From Candidatus Omnitrophota bacterium (GTDB lineage: Bacteria; Omnitrophota; Gorgyraeia; B26-G9): 54,382 bases of DNA. A model generated the notes under the pieces. It worked only from the letters and a program-made list of their open reading frames with translations, made no database searches and was not told the DNA's origin. The DNA lies in the NCBI GenBank assembly GCA_018813905.1, contig JAHJAO010000107.1, positions 1 through 54,382 on the forward strand. Reading direction: 5' to 3'. Below are positions 36,957-46,704 of this stretch, one piece after another (position 1 is the stretch's first letter; every line of letters begins with the position of its first letter). The position numbers were made by a program, and so were the translations under genes.

Positions 36957-37946
36957 ATGGGCGCAGAACTGAATGGCCACGGCATTGAATTTGATCCGGT
37001 AGAATCCAACCCGCAATCACCGCTTAAAGGACCCAGTCATAGAGACAGCGATGACATTTTAAAAGACGTCAAAACCAAAGATCGAAAATCAAGCGTTCAT
37101 GTATTGCTGACCGTTTTAGTGGTCGTTTCGATGTTTGCCGTTTCGGCGGCCGCGGCCTTGTATATGGCCAAGGAGAATGAGGTGAATAAACGCTTGGCGG
37201 TGGAAAGGGATTTAAGAGATTTGGAGATTGAAAAAAATAATGTGGCGGGAAAGCTGGAAGAACTGAAAATTTTAAATAGTGTGCTGGAAAATGATGTGGT
37301 TCAGGGTAAAAAGAATTACCGCGCTATTTTGGAACAGTTTGATACCGCACAGGAGCAAAAACGCGAGCTTATACAAGTGGTGGAACAGCGGGTGGAAACG
37401 ATTACGGCTTTAAAATCCCGGATTACCGGCGAAGAAAGAGAAAATAAACGCTTGAACCAAAAGCTGGAAAGAACGCTCAAAGAAAATGAGGATGTCCGGT
37501 TGCAGCTTGAACAAATTCGGGTTGGGAAAGAGGCGTTGGAAAATAAGATTATTGAGTTGAGCCGTACGCACAATTCCTCCCGCGGCGTGGAATTAGACCG
37601 GATTGTCGTGGAAGATGCGGCGGATACGACTGCGCAATCTTCGAAGCAAGCCGAAATTTCTCAAAAGACGCCGGGTCCAAATAAGATAAATATCGTCACG
37701 CTGCCGCCGCCGGCAAAAGTCGAAGGCCAAGTGCTGGTTGTAAATAAAGAGTTTGATTTTGTCGTGGTAAATATCGGAGAAAAAGACGGGATAAAAGAAT
37801 CGGAAGTGCTTGAGGTGTACCGGGGTACTAAGTTATTGGGACGCGTGCAGGTGGAGCGTATTTATGACACCATGTCTAGCGCCGTAATCCTGAAGGAATT
37901 TACAAAAGATGAAATTCTGGAAGGAGATATTGTTAAGCTGATTTAA
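36957..37946 (+). CDS. membrane-anchored coiled-coil protein of unknown function
   Basis: TM helix 'VHVLLTVLVVVSMFAVSAAAALYMA' followed by a long coiled-coil and a C-terminal beta-rich 'GQVLVVNKEFDFVVVNIGEKDGIKESEVLEVYRGTKLLGRVQVERIY' region. Confidence 0.7.
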   Translation: MGAELNGHGIEFDPVESNPQSPLKGPSHRDSDDILKDVKTKDRKSSVHVLLTVLVVVSMFAVSAAAALYMAKENEVNKRLAVERDLRDLEIEKNNVAGKLEELKILNSVLENDVVQGKKNYRAILEQFDTAQEQKRELIQVVEQRVETITALKSRITGEERENKRLNQKLERTLKENEDVRLQLEQIRVGKEALENKIIELSRTHNSSRGVELDRIVVEDAADTTAQSSKQAEISQKTPGPNKINIVTLPPPAKVEGQVLVVNKEFDFVVVNIGEKDGIKESEVLEVYRGTKLLGRVQVERIYDTMSSAVILKEFTKDEILEGDIVKLI

Positions 37947-37971
37947 GCTGTATTTTTAATTTTAAAAATGC

Positions 37972-38004
37972 AAAAGGGGGAGTGATTTGAAGCTTCCCCT
38001 TTTT
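37972..38004 (+). terminator. Rho-independent terminator
   Basis: AAAAGGGGGAG-tgatttgaag-CTTCCCCTTTTT. Confidence 0.7.
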
Positions 38005-38024
38005 GGTTATAAGCAGATTTTTTT

Positions 38025-39338
38025 ATGGAACAGATTAAAATCGGAAAAATTAAGAAATTAAGGGGTGAATTTTATGCTCCCGCGGACAAGTCTATTTCGC
38101 AACGGGCCGTACTGATTGGCGCGATTGCCAAGGGAGTAAGTTGTATCCATAATTTTCTTGACGCGGACGATACGCGAGGCGCAATTGGCGCCTTTGCCCG
38201 GATGAACGTTAAGATGAAGCTTTCCCGCATCCGGCGCGAAAATATTTTAGAAATACATGGCCGGAATCTATACGGGTTGCGGCAGCCAAAAAATAAAATT
38301 TTTTTGGGCAATTCCGGCACAACCATGCGCCTGATTTGCGGAATATTGGCCGCGCAGAAGTTTAGCTGTGAGCTTTGCGGAGATGATTCGCTAAATCAGC
38401 GTCCGATGAAAAGAATTGTCGAGCCTTTGTCTTTGATGGGCGCAGAAATTAGCGGGCGGAAAATAAAAAGAGAAATTTATGCGCCGCTTAAAATAGCCGG
38501 CCATAATTTGAAAGGCATTAGTTACAAGCTGCCGCTTCAAAGCGCTCAGGTAAAATCCGCGCTGCTTTTAGCCGGATTGTACGCCAAAGGCAAAACTTGC
38601 GTGTATGAGAAGCTGAAAACGCGTGACCATACCGAACGCATGTTAAGGGCTTTTGGTGCCGATATTAAAGAAGTGGGGTTGGGCGTAACCGTGCGGGGGC
38701 AGAAAGAGCTGGTTTCGCCCAAAACACTTTGGATTCCGGGAGATTTATCGTCCGTTTTATTTTTTATTGTGGCCGCTATAATTTTGCCGGGCTCAAAAAT
38801 ACTTATCCGTAATCTCGGGCTTAATCCCACCCGCAGTTATATCTTGAAGGTTTTAAAAAGGATGGGGGCGGATATCGAGTTTATAAGGACAGGGAAGAAT
38901 GATTTTGGTTTTGAGCCCGTTGCCGATATTAAAGTCAGATCTAGCCGGCTTAGAGCTACTACGCTTAACTCAAACGAGGCGGCATATTGCATTGATGAAT
39001 TACCGGCTTTTTTTGTTGCCGCTTGTTTTGCCAAAGGCATAACTCGAGTATATAATGCTTCAGAATTACGGGTTAAGGAAACGGATAGAATATTTTCTAT
39101 GATTACTAATTTAAAACTTATGGGGGCAGATATCGCAAATAAAAAGGACGCCGTAATAATTAAAGGCACAGCGTGTCTTTCTCGCGCCCAAGTTGAAAGT
39201 TTCGGCGACCATCGTACGGCAATGAGCATGGTTGTTGCCGCGAGTGCGGCTTCGGGCAAAACAATAATTAAAGATACCGGTTGTATTAATAAATCCTTTC
39301 CGGACTTTATGAAGGTATTCAATAAACTTGCCTTTTGA
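38025..39338 (+). CDS. aroA: 3-phosphoshikimate 1-carboxyvinyltransferase (EPSP synthase)
   Basis: 'ADKSISQRAVLIGAIA', 'FLGNSGTTMRLICGIL', 'GDDSLNQRPMKRI', 'GDHRTAMSMVVA'. Confidence 0.95.
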   Translation: MEQIKIGKIKKLRGEFYAPADKSISQRAVLIGAIAKGVSCIHNFLDADDTRGAIGAFARMNVKMKLSRIRRENILEIHGRNLYGLRQPKNKIFLGNSGTTMRLICGILAAQKFSCELCGDDSLNQRPMKRIVEPLSLMGAEISGRKIKREIYAPLKIAGHNLKGISYKLPLQSAQVKSALLLAGLYAKGKTCVYEKLKTRDHTERMLRAFGADIKEVGLGVTVRGQKELVSPKTLWIPGDLSSVLFFIVAAIILPGSKILIRNLGLNPTRSYILKVLKRMGADIEFIRTGKNDFGFEPVADIKVRSSRLRATTLNSNEAAYCIDELPAFFVAACFAKGITRVYNASELRVKETDRIFSMITNLKLMGADIANKKDAVIIKGTACLSRAQVESFGDHRTAMSMVVAASAASGKTIIKDTGCINKSFPDFMKVFNKLAF

Positions 39339-39375
39339 GCCGGATTTTGCGCCTTTTCTCATTTTAATTAGAAGT

Positions 39376-39404
39376 TTGACACAAAAGATACATTGTGCTA
39401 TAAA
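39376..39404 (+). promoter_or_regulatory. sigma70-like promoter TTGACA-17nt-TATAAA upstream of mreB
   Basis: TTGACA 39376-39381, 17-nt spacer, TATAAA 39399-39404. Confidence 0.75.
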
Positions 39405-39450
39405 TATAGTGTTTTAAATTGGGATAAAAATTAACCAAAGCGAGGTAGGA

Positions 39451-40515
39451 ATGGAAAAAAATATCGGAAAATTAATCTCGGTAATTAACAAGATTCGCTC
39501 ATTTTGGTCTTTTGATATCGGTATTGACTTGGGAACGGCCAATACGCTTGTCTATGTCAAAGGTGAGGGTATTGTTTTGTGTGAACCGTCCGTAGTCGCG
39601 ATCAAAAAAGGTACAAACCAGGTGCTTGCGGTCGGCGAAGAAGCCAAGCGGATGCTGGGCAGAACCCCCGGGCATATCGTGGCGATTAGACCGATGAAGG
39701 ACGGAGTAATCGCGGATTTTGAAATCAGCGAAAGAATGCTGCGCTATTTTATCAATCGTGTTCATGACCGGAGGCGTTTTATTAAGCCGCGCATCGTGAT
39801 TGCCGTGCCTTCCGGGATTACCGAAGTAGAAAAGCGGGCGGTGATTGATTCCGCGGAGCATGCGGGAGCACGGGAAGTATTTCTAATTGAAGAACCTAAG
39901 GCTGCAGCTATCGGAGTGGGGATGCCGGTAGACGAGCCGATTGGGAATATGATTGTGGATATCGGCGGCGGAACGACGGAAATAGCGATTATCTCTTTGG
40001 GCGGGATTGTTTGTTCTAAGAGTTTACGGATTGGCGGAGATGAAATGGATGACGCGATAATCCAGCACCTGAAGCGAACCTATAATTTAATGGTTGGCGA
40101 GCGCACGGCGGAGGAAATAAAAATAAAGATTGGTTCCGCCTATCCTTTGGATGAAGAAATAAGTGTTGAAATAAAAGGCCGGGACTTGATTGTCGGTCTT
40201 CCTAAAACCATTCGCGTTACTTCCCAGGAGGTGCGGGAAGCGCTGTCGGAACCGATGAGCGCGATTGTCGAATCGGTAAGAGTTATTTTAGAAAAAGCGC
40301 CGCCGGAACTCTCGGCTGATCTGGTCGATCAGGGTATTGTTTTGGTCGGCGGGGGAAGTCTTTTGCGCGGGATCGATAGATTATTGCATGAGGAAACCGG
40401 ATTGCCTGTGCGCGTAGCGGAAGATTGTCTTACAGCGGTGGCTTTAGGTACCGGAAAATTTCTGTCGGAGATTCACAATTTTAAAAAACTAAGCGCAAAA
40501 AAGGATAGATATTGA
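39451..40515 (+). CDS. mreB: rod-shape determining protein MreB
   Basis: '[30 protein letters not shown]', '[20 protein letters not shown]', '[13 protein letters not shown]'. Confidence 0.97.
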   Translation: MEKNIGKLISVINKIRSFWSFDIGIDLGTANTLVYVKGEGIVLCEPSVVAIKKGTNQVLAVGEEAKRMLGRTPGHIVAIRPMKDGVIADFEISERMLRYFINRVHDRRRFIKPRIVIAVPSGITEVEKRAVIDSAEHAGAREVFLIEEPKAAAIGVGMPVDEPIGNMIVDIGGGTTEIAIISLGGIVCSKSLRIGGDEMDDAIIQHLKRTYNLMVGERTAEEIKIKIGSAYPLDEEISVEIKGRDLIVGLPKTIRVTSQEVREALSEPMSAIVESVRVILEKAPPELSADLVDQGIVLVGGGSLLRGIDRLLHEETGLPVRVAEDCLTAVALGTGKFLSEIHNFKKLSAKKDRY

Positions 40516-40529
40516 AAATAAATTAGATT

Positions 40530-41321
40530 GTGTTTAAAATCAGAAAGATACTCCTACTTCTTCCTGTATTTTTGCTGTTGCTGATAGTTTTAATTATTCC
40601 ACCGCAAAAGCTGATCCATTTAAAAAGTAATTTTTCCATTATCTTTCGTGGCCCGCTGCGCATAGCTTATCAGGTTTATCTTTACGCGAAAAATTCAAAA
40701 AAAATTTTCAGTTTGTATTCGGAATTTCAAAGATTGTCGGAAGAAAACCAAAGCTTATTATTTGAAGTTAACCAGTTAAAAGAAATGGAACTAGAGAATT
40801 TGAGGTTGTATAAGATAGTGGATTTTAAAAGTGTTCTTGAGTATAAGTTTGTTGCGGCAAAGGTAATCGGTAAAGAACCAAGCAATTGGCTGGATAGTTT
40901 GATTATCGATCGTGGGATAACGGACGGTATTTATCTAAATCAGCCGGTTATGAATTTTGCCGGGGTCATCGGCAAAATAATTGAAGTGGATACCGAAACC
41001 GCAAAAGTTTTGCTTATCAGCGATATTAACTCGCGGGTAGTCGTTAAAATTCAAAGGACCCGCCAGGAAGGAATGTTGGAAGGATTAGGCCGGGGCTTGT
41101 GCCGGTTGAAATATCTGCCACCAGATGCAGAACTCAAGACAGGCGATGTGGTTGTTACTACGGGAATGGGTGGTGTTTACCCTAAAGGACTAGTGGTGGG
41201 AAAAGTGGAGGGCGTAAGGATAAAACAGGGTGAAAGTTATAAGAGTTGTATAATCCGTCCGGAAGTACCCCTATCCGACATCGAAGAGGTGCTATGTTTA
41301 AAATCAGATTCAGGACAGTAA
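40530..41321 (+). CDS. mreC: rod-shape determining protein MreC (GTG start)
   Basis: N-terminal TM, coiled coil, 'GVIGKIIEVDTETAKVLLISDINSRVVVKIQRTRQEGMLEG'; position after mreB. Confidence 0.9.
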   Translation: MFKIRKILLLLPVFLLLLIVLIIPPQKLIHLKSNFSIIFRGPLRIAYQVYLYAKNSKKIFSLYSEFQRLSEENQSLLFEVNQLKEMELENLRLYKIVDFKSVLEYKFVAAKVIGKEPSNWLDSLIIDRGITDGIYLNQPVMNFAGVIGKIIEVDTETAKVLLISDINSRVVVKIQRTRQEGMLEGLGRGLCRLKYLPPDAELKTGDVVVTTGMGGVYPKGLVVGKVEGVRIKQGESYKSCIIRPEVPLSDIEEVLCLKSDSGQ

Positions 41322-41803
41322 GGTTTGTATTCATTGCTTATATCGTATTAATTTTTCAGGCCTCCCTTATAAATCTTATCTCCTTTAAAAATTGCAAGCC
41401 GGATCTTGTCCTGTTATCGGTTATTTTTTTTGGGCTTTACAACGGGCCCCGCCGGGGTACCTGGTGCGGGCTTGGCCTGGGGTTGTGCCTGGATGTATTA
41501 AGCAGCGCGGGTTTTGGTGTTAATGGCGTAATTCTGGGATTTATCGGTTACTTTAGCGGACTATTGCAGGAAAGAGTGTACGCTACGCATTTTTTAACCC
41601 ATATTCTGGTGCCTTTTGCCGCGGGGATATTGCAGGTTTTTCTTTATTATGTTTTGGCGGCAAATTTTTATCGCGTACTTGCCATATCGGAAAGTTTAAT
41701 TTTTATCGCCGGCTACGTTGCTTATACCGCCGCAATCAACATCATTTTCTTTAAAATTTTGGATAGGTTGGTTATTCTGCGTACGACTAAGCTTACAATA
41801 TGA
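41294..41803 (+). CDS. mreD: rod-shape determining protein MreD
   Basis: Multi-TM; 'KPDLVLLSVIFFGLYNGPRRGTWCGLGLGLCLDVLSSAGFGVNGVILGFIGYF'; operon position. Confidence 0.85.
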   Translation: MFKIRFRTVRFVFIAYIVLIFQASLINLISFKNCKPDLVLLSVIFFGLYNGPRRGTWCGLGLGLCLDVLSSAGFGVNGVILGFIGYFSGLLQERVYATHFLTHILVPFAAGILQVFLYYVLAANFYRVLAISESLIFIAGYVAYTAAINIIFFKILDRLVILRTTKLTI

Positions 41804-43518
41804 GACGGATAGCAGTTTTAAAAACATTTTTTATAATATTGTTTGTAGTTTTATCGGCCGATATTTTTTATTTACAAATTATCCGGGGTCGGAAATTTTT
41901 AGAGCAGAGCGAAAATAACCGCATTCGTTTGGTTCCAGAAGAAGCATCGCGGGGTGTCATCTTTGACCGTAATGGTATTGTTTTGGTGGATAACAAGCTT
42001 GTTTTTGATATCGTAGCTATCCCTCAGGAGATTCTAAGCTTAAAAAATAAAGATGAAATATTTTATAAGTTAGCAAAATTTTTAAAACTAGACGCTGAAA
42101 TTTTAAGTGAGACGTTTAAACATAACTTTCAGGGCTCATTTTTTCCCGTAATGCTGCTCTCCGATGTTTCGAAAGAAACAGCATTTCTCATCGAACAGGA
42201 ACGCTTGCAGTTGCCGGGAATTTTGGTGAAAACCCGCGCCGTGCGGCATTATAAATACGGCCCGGCCGCGGCCCATATTTTAGGGTATGTGGGTAAAATA
42301 CGCGAAGAAGAATACGCCGCGCTGAAAAATGAAGGATATAGCATTAACGACCTTAAGGGGCGGGGCGGGTTGGAAGAGGTTTTTGATGAGCAGCTGCGCG
42401 GGAAAAATGGCGGAATGCAAATCGAAGTAGACAGCGCGGGAAACATAAAGGGTGTTTTTGGGTATAAGTGCCCCCAGTCGGGAGCAAACCTTTATACGAA
42501 TATCGATATCAATCTGCAGGGTTTTATTTATGAACTGGTAAAAGATAAAAAAAGTGCGGTAGGAGTTATGGACGCGGATTCCGGCGAAATTCTGGCGCTG
42601 GTAAGCACTCCGGCGTTTGACCCGAACATACTTATAGACAAAAAAAAATACGTCGAAATCGCGGAGATTTTTAAAAATAAAGACGCGCCGTTACTTAACC
42701 GGAGCTTAAAAACTTATCCGCCGGGCTCGATTTTTAAAATTGTTACCGCCTATTCCGGCCTTGCCGAAAACATTATTAATACCGAATCGACTTTTGAATG
42801 CCCGGGAGAATATAAAATCGGCAACTATGCCAAACATTGCTGGTTAAAGCGGGGCCACGGAGCTCTGACAATCAAGAATGCGATTGCCACTTCTTGCAAT
42901 GTGTTTTTTTACAAATTGGGCTTAAAAATCGGCGAGCAGAACCTTTACCGGTATGCGTCCTTGTTTGGATTCGGCCGCAAAACCCAGATTGAATTGCCCG
43001 AGGAAGAAGCGGGGATTGTCCCGGATGCGAAGTGGAAAAAAGCGAATTTTAACGAAAAGTGGTTTGCCGGCGATACGTTAAATTTTGCCATCGGGCAAGG
43101 GTATTTACTGATTAGCCCGCTGCAGGCGTTAAAAATGGCGGCCCTGATTGCTAATATCGGTGAGGATGTTTTGCCGCATATCGTAGCGCAGAACCAGCCA
43201 AAAGCGAATAACAAACGGATACTTTCTGTTTTTGCCGTTGAAGTTATAAGAGAAGGGATGCACCGGGTAGTTTCAGCCGGATATGGAACCGGGCATCGCG
43301 CCTATGTCGAGTCGATAGAAACTTGCGGGAAAACCGGTACGGCTCAGGTTATCCGGCAGCGTTCCCATGCCTGGTTTGTCGGATACACTAAACTCGGCGG
43401 TAAGCGGATTTGTTTTGTTGTTTTTTTGGAAAACGGCGGTCACGGAGGAGAACAGGCCGCGCAGCTTATGCGGCAAATTATTGTTTATTTGCATGGTCAG
43501 AAAGGCAATTTTACATAA
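41800..43518 (+). CDS. mrdA: penicillin-binding protein 2
   Basis: 'SRGVIFDRNGIVLVDN', 'PPGSIFKIVTAYSGLAE' (SxxK), 'CGKTGTAQV' (KTG). Confidence 0.95.
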   Translation: MRRIAVLKTFFIILFVVLSADIFYLQIIRGRKFLEQSENNRIRLVPEEASRGVIFDRNGIVLVDNKLVFDIVAIPQEILSLKNKDEIFYKLAKFLKLDAEILSETFKHNFQGSFFPVMLLSDVSKETAFLIEQERLQLPGILVKTRAVRHYKYGPAAAHILGYVGKIREEEYAALKNEGYSINDLKGRGGLEEVFDEQLRGKNGGMQIEVDSAGNIKGVFGYKCPQSGANLYTNIDINLQGFIYELVKDKKSAVGVMDADSGEILALVSTPAFDPNILIDKKKYVEIAEIFKNKDAPLLNRSLKTYPPGSIFKIVTAYSGLAENIINTESTFECPGEYKIGNYAKHCWLKRGHGALTIKNAIATSCNVFFYKLGLKIGEQNLYRYASLFGFGRKTQIELPEEEAGIVPDAKWKKANFNEKWFAGDTLNFAIGQGYLLISPLQALKMAALIANIGEDVLPHIVAQNQPKANNKRILSVFAVEVIREGMHRVVSAGYGTGHRAYVESIETCGKTGTAQVIRQRSHAWFVGYTKLGGKRICFVVFLENGGHGGEQAAQLMRQIIVYLHGQKGNFT

Positions 43519-43529
43519 CGCAGGATTTT

Positions 43530-44606
43530 ATGAAATCGGATAAGCTTTTAATTATTGTTTTAACTCTTTTGCTGATATTCGGCTTGGCCGCTTTGTATAG
43601 CGCTTCCTCGCAAAAGATTATCGCCGGAGGCAAAAATTTTGTAATCAATCAGATTATCTGGATTATATTAGGGGCCGGGGTTGCTTTTTTGATAACCAGG
43701 GTAAATTATCATTCATTTTTAAGCGTAGCCTATATCATCTATGCTATCCAGATTATTTTTTTGATTTTAGTTTTATTTTTAGGCAAGACTGTTTTAGGCG
43801 CGCAAAGATGGATAAATTTTGGCGGGATCGGATTTCAGCCGTCAGAATTCTCCAAAATATTTACGGTATTAATATTGGCCCGGATTGTTGGAGACGAACC
43901 GCAACGTTTTCAAACCGTAAAAGGATTGATTGCGCCGTTTTTAATTGTAATTATTCCCATGAGTTTAATCTTTTTGCAGCCTGATTTGGGAACGGCGCTT
44001 ATATTTATTCCGATATTCTTAACCATGCTTTGGGTCGGCGGAATAAAAATTAAATATCTGGGGGCGGCGATAAGTTCTATCGCTTTATGTTTGCCTTTGT
44101 TTTGGCAAATGCTGCGGGATTATCAGAAAGACCGGTTATTGGTGTTTTTAAATCCCAATCTTGACCCCTTGGGCGCGGGCTATACCATAAATCAATCGAA
44201 AATCGCCATCGGCTCGGGTATGTTTACCGGCAAGGGATGGCTTGCCGGAACCCAGACTCAGCTGAATTTTATCCCGGAACGCCATACGGATTTTATATTT
44301 TCCGTTATTGGCGAAGAAACCGGTTTTATTGGCGCGTCGATAATCCTAATACTCTTTTTAATTTTAATCCTTAAAGCCCTGAAAGTTGCGGAAACGACAA
44401 AAAACATCTCCGGACGCCTTATTGTTGCCGGTATGGCTACGATATTGGCATTGCATGTTATAATAAATATCGGGATGACATTAGGGCTTATGCCGGTGGT
44501 CGGGATGCCGCTTCCGTTTCTCAGCTACGGCGGCTCGGCGCTGATTACGAACTTTATGGCGGTTGGTTTTATATTAAATGTGCGCAAATACCGCGCCATG
44601 TTTTAA
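43530..44606 (+). CDS. rodA: rod shape-determining protein RodA
   Basis: SEDS family 'GAQRWINFGGIGFQPSEFSKIF', 'QPDLGTALIFIPI', 'PFLSYGGSALITNFMAVG'. Confidence 0.93.
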   Translation: MKSDKLLIIVLTLLLIFGLAALYSASSQKIIAGGKNFVINQIIWIILGAGVAFLITRVNYHSFLSVAYIIYAIQIIFLILVLFLGKTVLGAQRWINFGGIGFQPSEFSKIFTVLILARIVGDEPQRFQTVKGLIAPFLIVIIPMSLIFLQPDLGTALIFIPIFLTMLWVGGIKIKYLGAAISSIALCLPLFWQMLRDYQKDRLLVFLNPNLDPLGAGYTINQSKIAIGSGMFTGKGWLAGTQTQLNFIPERHTDFIFSVIGEETGFIGASIILILFLILILKALKVAETTKNISGRLIVAGMATILALHVIINIGMTLGLMPVVGMPLPFLSYGGSALITNFMAVGFILNVRKYRAMF

Positions 44607-44646
44607 CGGGAATTTATTAATTACCTAAACAAAAAGGGAGATAACG

Positions 44647-46704
44647 ATGCCGGAAAAAATAGCTTGGAAAGTCCCCAAGAGGGGGTCGGAAGAAGAAAAA
44701 TTTATATTTGATTTATTAAGAACACTTTCTTCGACTTTGCGCATCATTCCGCTTTATCCGCCTACGCATCCGATGATTAAAGGTGCCGTGATTAAACTGT
44801 TTCTTGAGTTTGACAATTTTTTTAAAAAATACAGAGGCAATCTCTCTTTTGATATTATTGACAATAATATGTTAATCTGCGGCAAACCGGTAGAGGAAAC
44901 CCCCAATAGCACCAAAAATTTAATTGCGGATTTCAAGAAATTCAATATCGACGGATTGATTTTTGCCGAAGGGATTAACGACGTGGAATTGGGAGCCTTC
45001 CTGAAATTGCTTACGTTAAAACCGGAAGCGGTTACGGCGGCTGGAGGCCTTAAGGCCCTGATGGAAAAAGAACAGATTCGACATATCAGCCAGAGCGAAG
45101 TCCGTTATACCCGCATAAAAGAGGAAGAGGAAATCGTAAAAAAGCAGGATAAAGAAAAAAAAGGCGAAGCGGGGGGTGAGCGAATAGAAGGTTTCGGGGG
45201 GAGAGAGGAAGCGGGTGAGCCAACCGCGGGCGCAAAAAAAGATATTGTGGCTGAGGTCAGTGATTTTTTAAGCGGCAAAGGCGAGGCTATGCCGCAAAAA
45301 GAACTTATTTCGATGGAGTGTAAAAATAATACCCGCCGCTTAGTTAAGCAGCTTTTAAAACTTATCGGCCCGGAAAGAGCGATTGAAGAGGTGTTAAAGA
45401 TTATAGAAGACCGTTTTCAGCGCGCCGGCTTTACCGATGACGAACAGGATTTTTATATTGAGAAGATCAGAAAAGAAACTATTAAACTCAAAATTCCCAA
45501 AATCACGAAGAAGCAGCTGGAAAAAGAATTGATTTCATTGCGCAAGGAGAATGAACAGCTGAAAAAAAACGTGCGGACCGAAGATGGATTGATCGAAAAA
45601 AAAGTAGAGGAAGCTACGGTTGAATTGAAACAGGAGAATGTCCGGATAAAGCGCGAAAAAGAACGGATCAATGCGGTATTAAAAAATGTAGCCGAGGGTC
45701 TGGTTATTGTCGACAATGAAGGGAAGGTGCTTTTACTCAATCCCGCCGCCGAGCAGCTTTTAGGCGTGAATAAGGAAGAAAAAGTCGGCAAACACATTCT
45801 GGAAGGATTGCGGGATGAACACATGGTAAGTTTATCCAAAGAAAAACAACAGGCTATAGAAATCGAACTTGCCGGCACGAACAATCAAACAAAGAAAACA
45901 CTGCGGGCCAGCACCGCGGTAATCGAAAATGATGCCGGAGAAACAATTGGCATGGTTTCGGTGTTAAGCGATATAACCAAACAGAAGGAGCTGGACCGGA
46001 TGAAAGACGTGTTTGTCTCGCACGTCTCGCATGAACTGCGTACCCCGCTGATATCGATTCAGAAGAGCATCGAGCTTGTCCTTGAATCGGTTGCCGATAA
46101 ACTTGATGCGCAGCAAAAACAGTTTTTAGAGATTGCAAGCAATAATGCCAATCGGCTCACACGCCTTGTAAATGATATTTTGGATATTGCCAAGCTGGAG
46201 TCCGGGCACATGAATCCTCAATACGACAAGGTAAAACCGGCAAGCGTGCTTAACGAGGTGTTTGAAATGTTGAATGGCTGGGCGCAAACGAGAAAAATTA
46301 CGCTTGAGGCGACCGGTTTTGAAAACCTGGAAATAGAAGCGGACGCAAAGATGTTAAACCAGGTTTTTACAAACTTAATTGGCAACGCCATTAAATTTAC
46401 CCCCGCAGAGGGAAAAATCACGGTATCGGTTGAGGCGACCGATACCGTGATAAAATGTTCGGTAAAGGATACAGGTCTCGGCATTCCACCGGAAAGCGTA
46501 AAGCGGATTTTTGATAAATTTGAACAGTCAAAAATCATGCCGCAGGATACAAACACCAAAGGAAGCGGTTTGGGCCTGGCGATAGCGCGCGAAATTATCG
46601 AGCTGCACGGGGGTAAAATCTGGGCGGAAAGCGAACTGGGCAGGGGAAGCAGTTTTATATTCGTTCTGCCGAAAGAAAAAGTTATTTGGGACATAAGAGA
46701 TTGA
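44647..46704 (+). CDS. PAS-domain sensor histidine kinase with a novel-looking N-terminal region
   Basis: PAS 'VLKNVAEGLVIVDNEGKVLLLNPAAEQLLG'; H-box 'FVSHVSHELRTPLISIQKSIE'; 'DTGLGIPPESVKRIFDKFEQ', 'GSGLGLAIAREIIELHGGKIWAES'. Confidence 0.9.
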   Translation: MPEKIAWKVPKRGSEEEKFIFDLLRTLSSTLRIIPLYPPTHPMIKGAVIKLFLEFDNFFKKYRGNLSFDIIDNNMLICGKPVEETPNSTKNLIADFKKFNIDGLIFAEGINDVELGAFLKLLTLKPEAVTAAGGLKALMEKEQIRHISQSEVRYTRIKEEEEIVKKQDKEKKGEAGGERIEGFGGREEAGEPTAGAKKDIVAEVSDFLSGKGEAMPQKELISMECKNNTRRLVKQLLKLIGPERAIEEVLKIIEDRFQRAGFTDDEQDFYIEKIRKETIKLKIPKITKKQLEKELISLRKENEQLKKNVRTEDGLIEKKVEEATVELKQENVRIKREKERINAVLKNVAEGLVIVDNEGKVLLLNPAAEQLLGVNKEEKVGKHILEGLRDEHMVSLSKEKQQAIEIELAGTNNQTKKTLRASTAVIENDAGETIGMVSVLSDITKQKELDRMKDVFVSHVSHELRTPLISIQKSIELVLESVADKLDAQQKQFLEIASNNANRLTRLVNDILDIAKLESGHMNPQYDKVKPASVLNEVFEMLNGWAQTRKITLEATGFENLEIEADAKMLNQVFTNLIGNAIKFTPAEGKITVSVEATDTVIKCSVKDTGLGIPPESVKRIFDKFEQSKIMPQDTNTKGSGLGLAIAREIIELHGGKIWAESELGRGSSFIFVLPKEKVIWDIRD

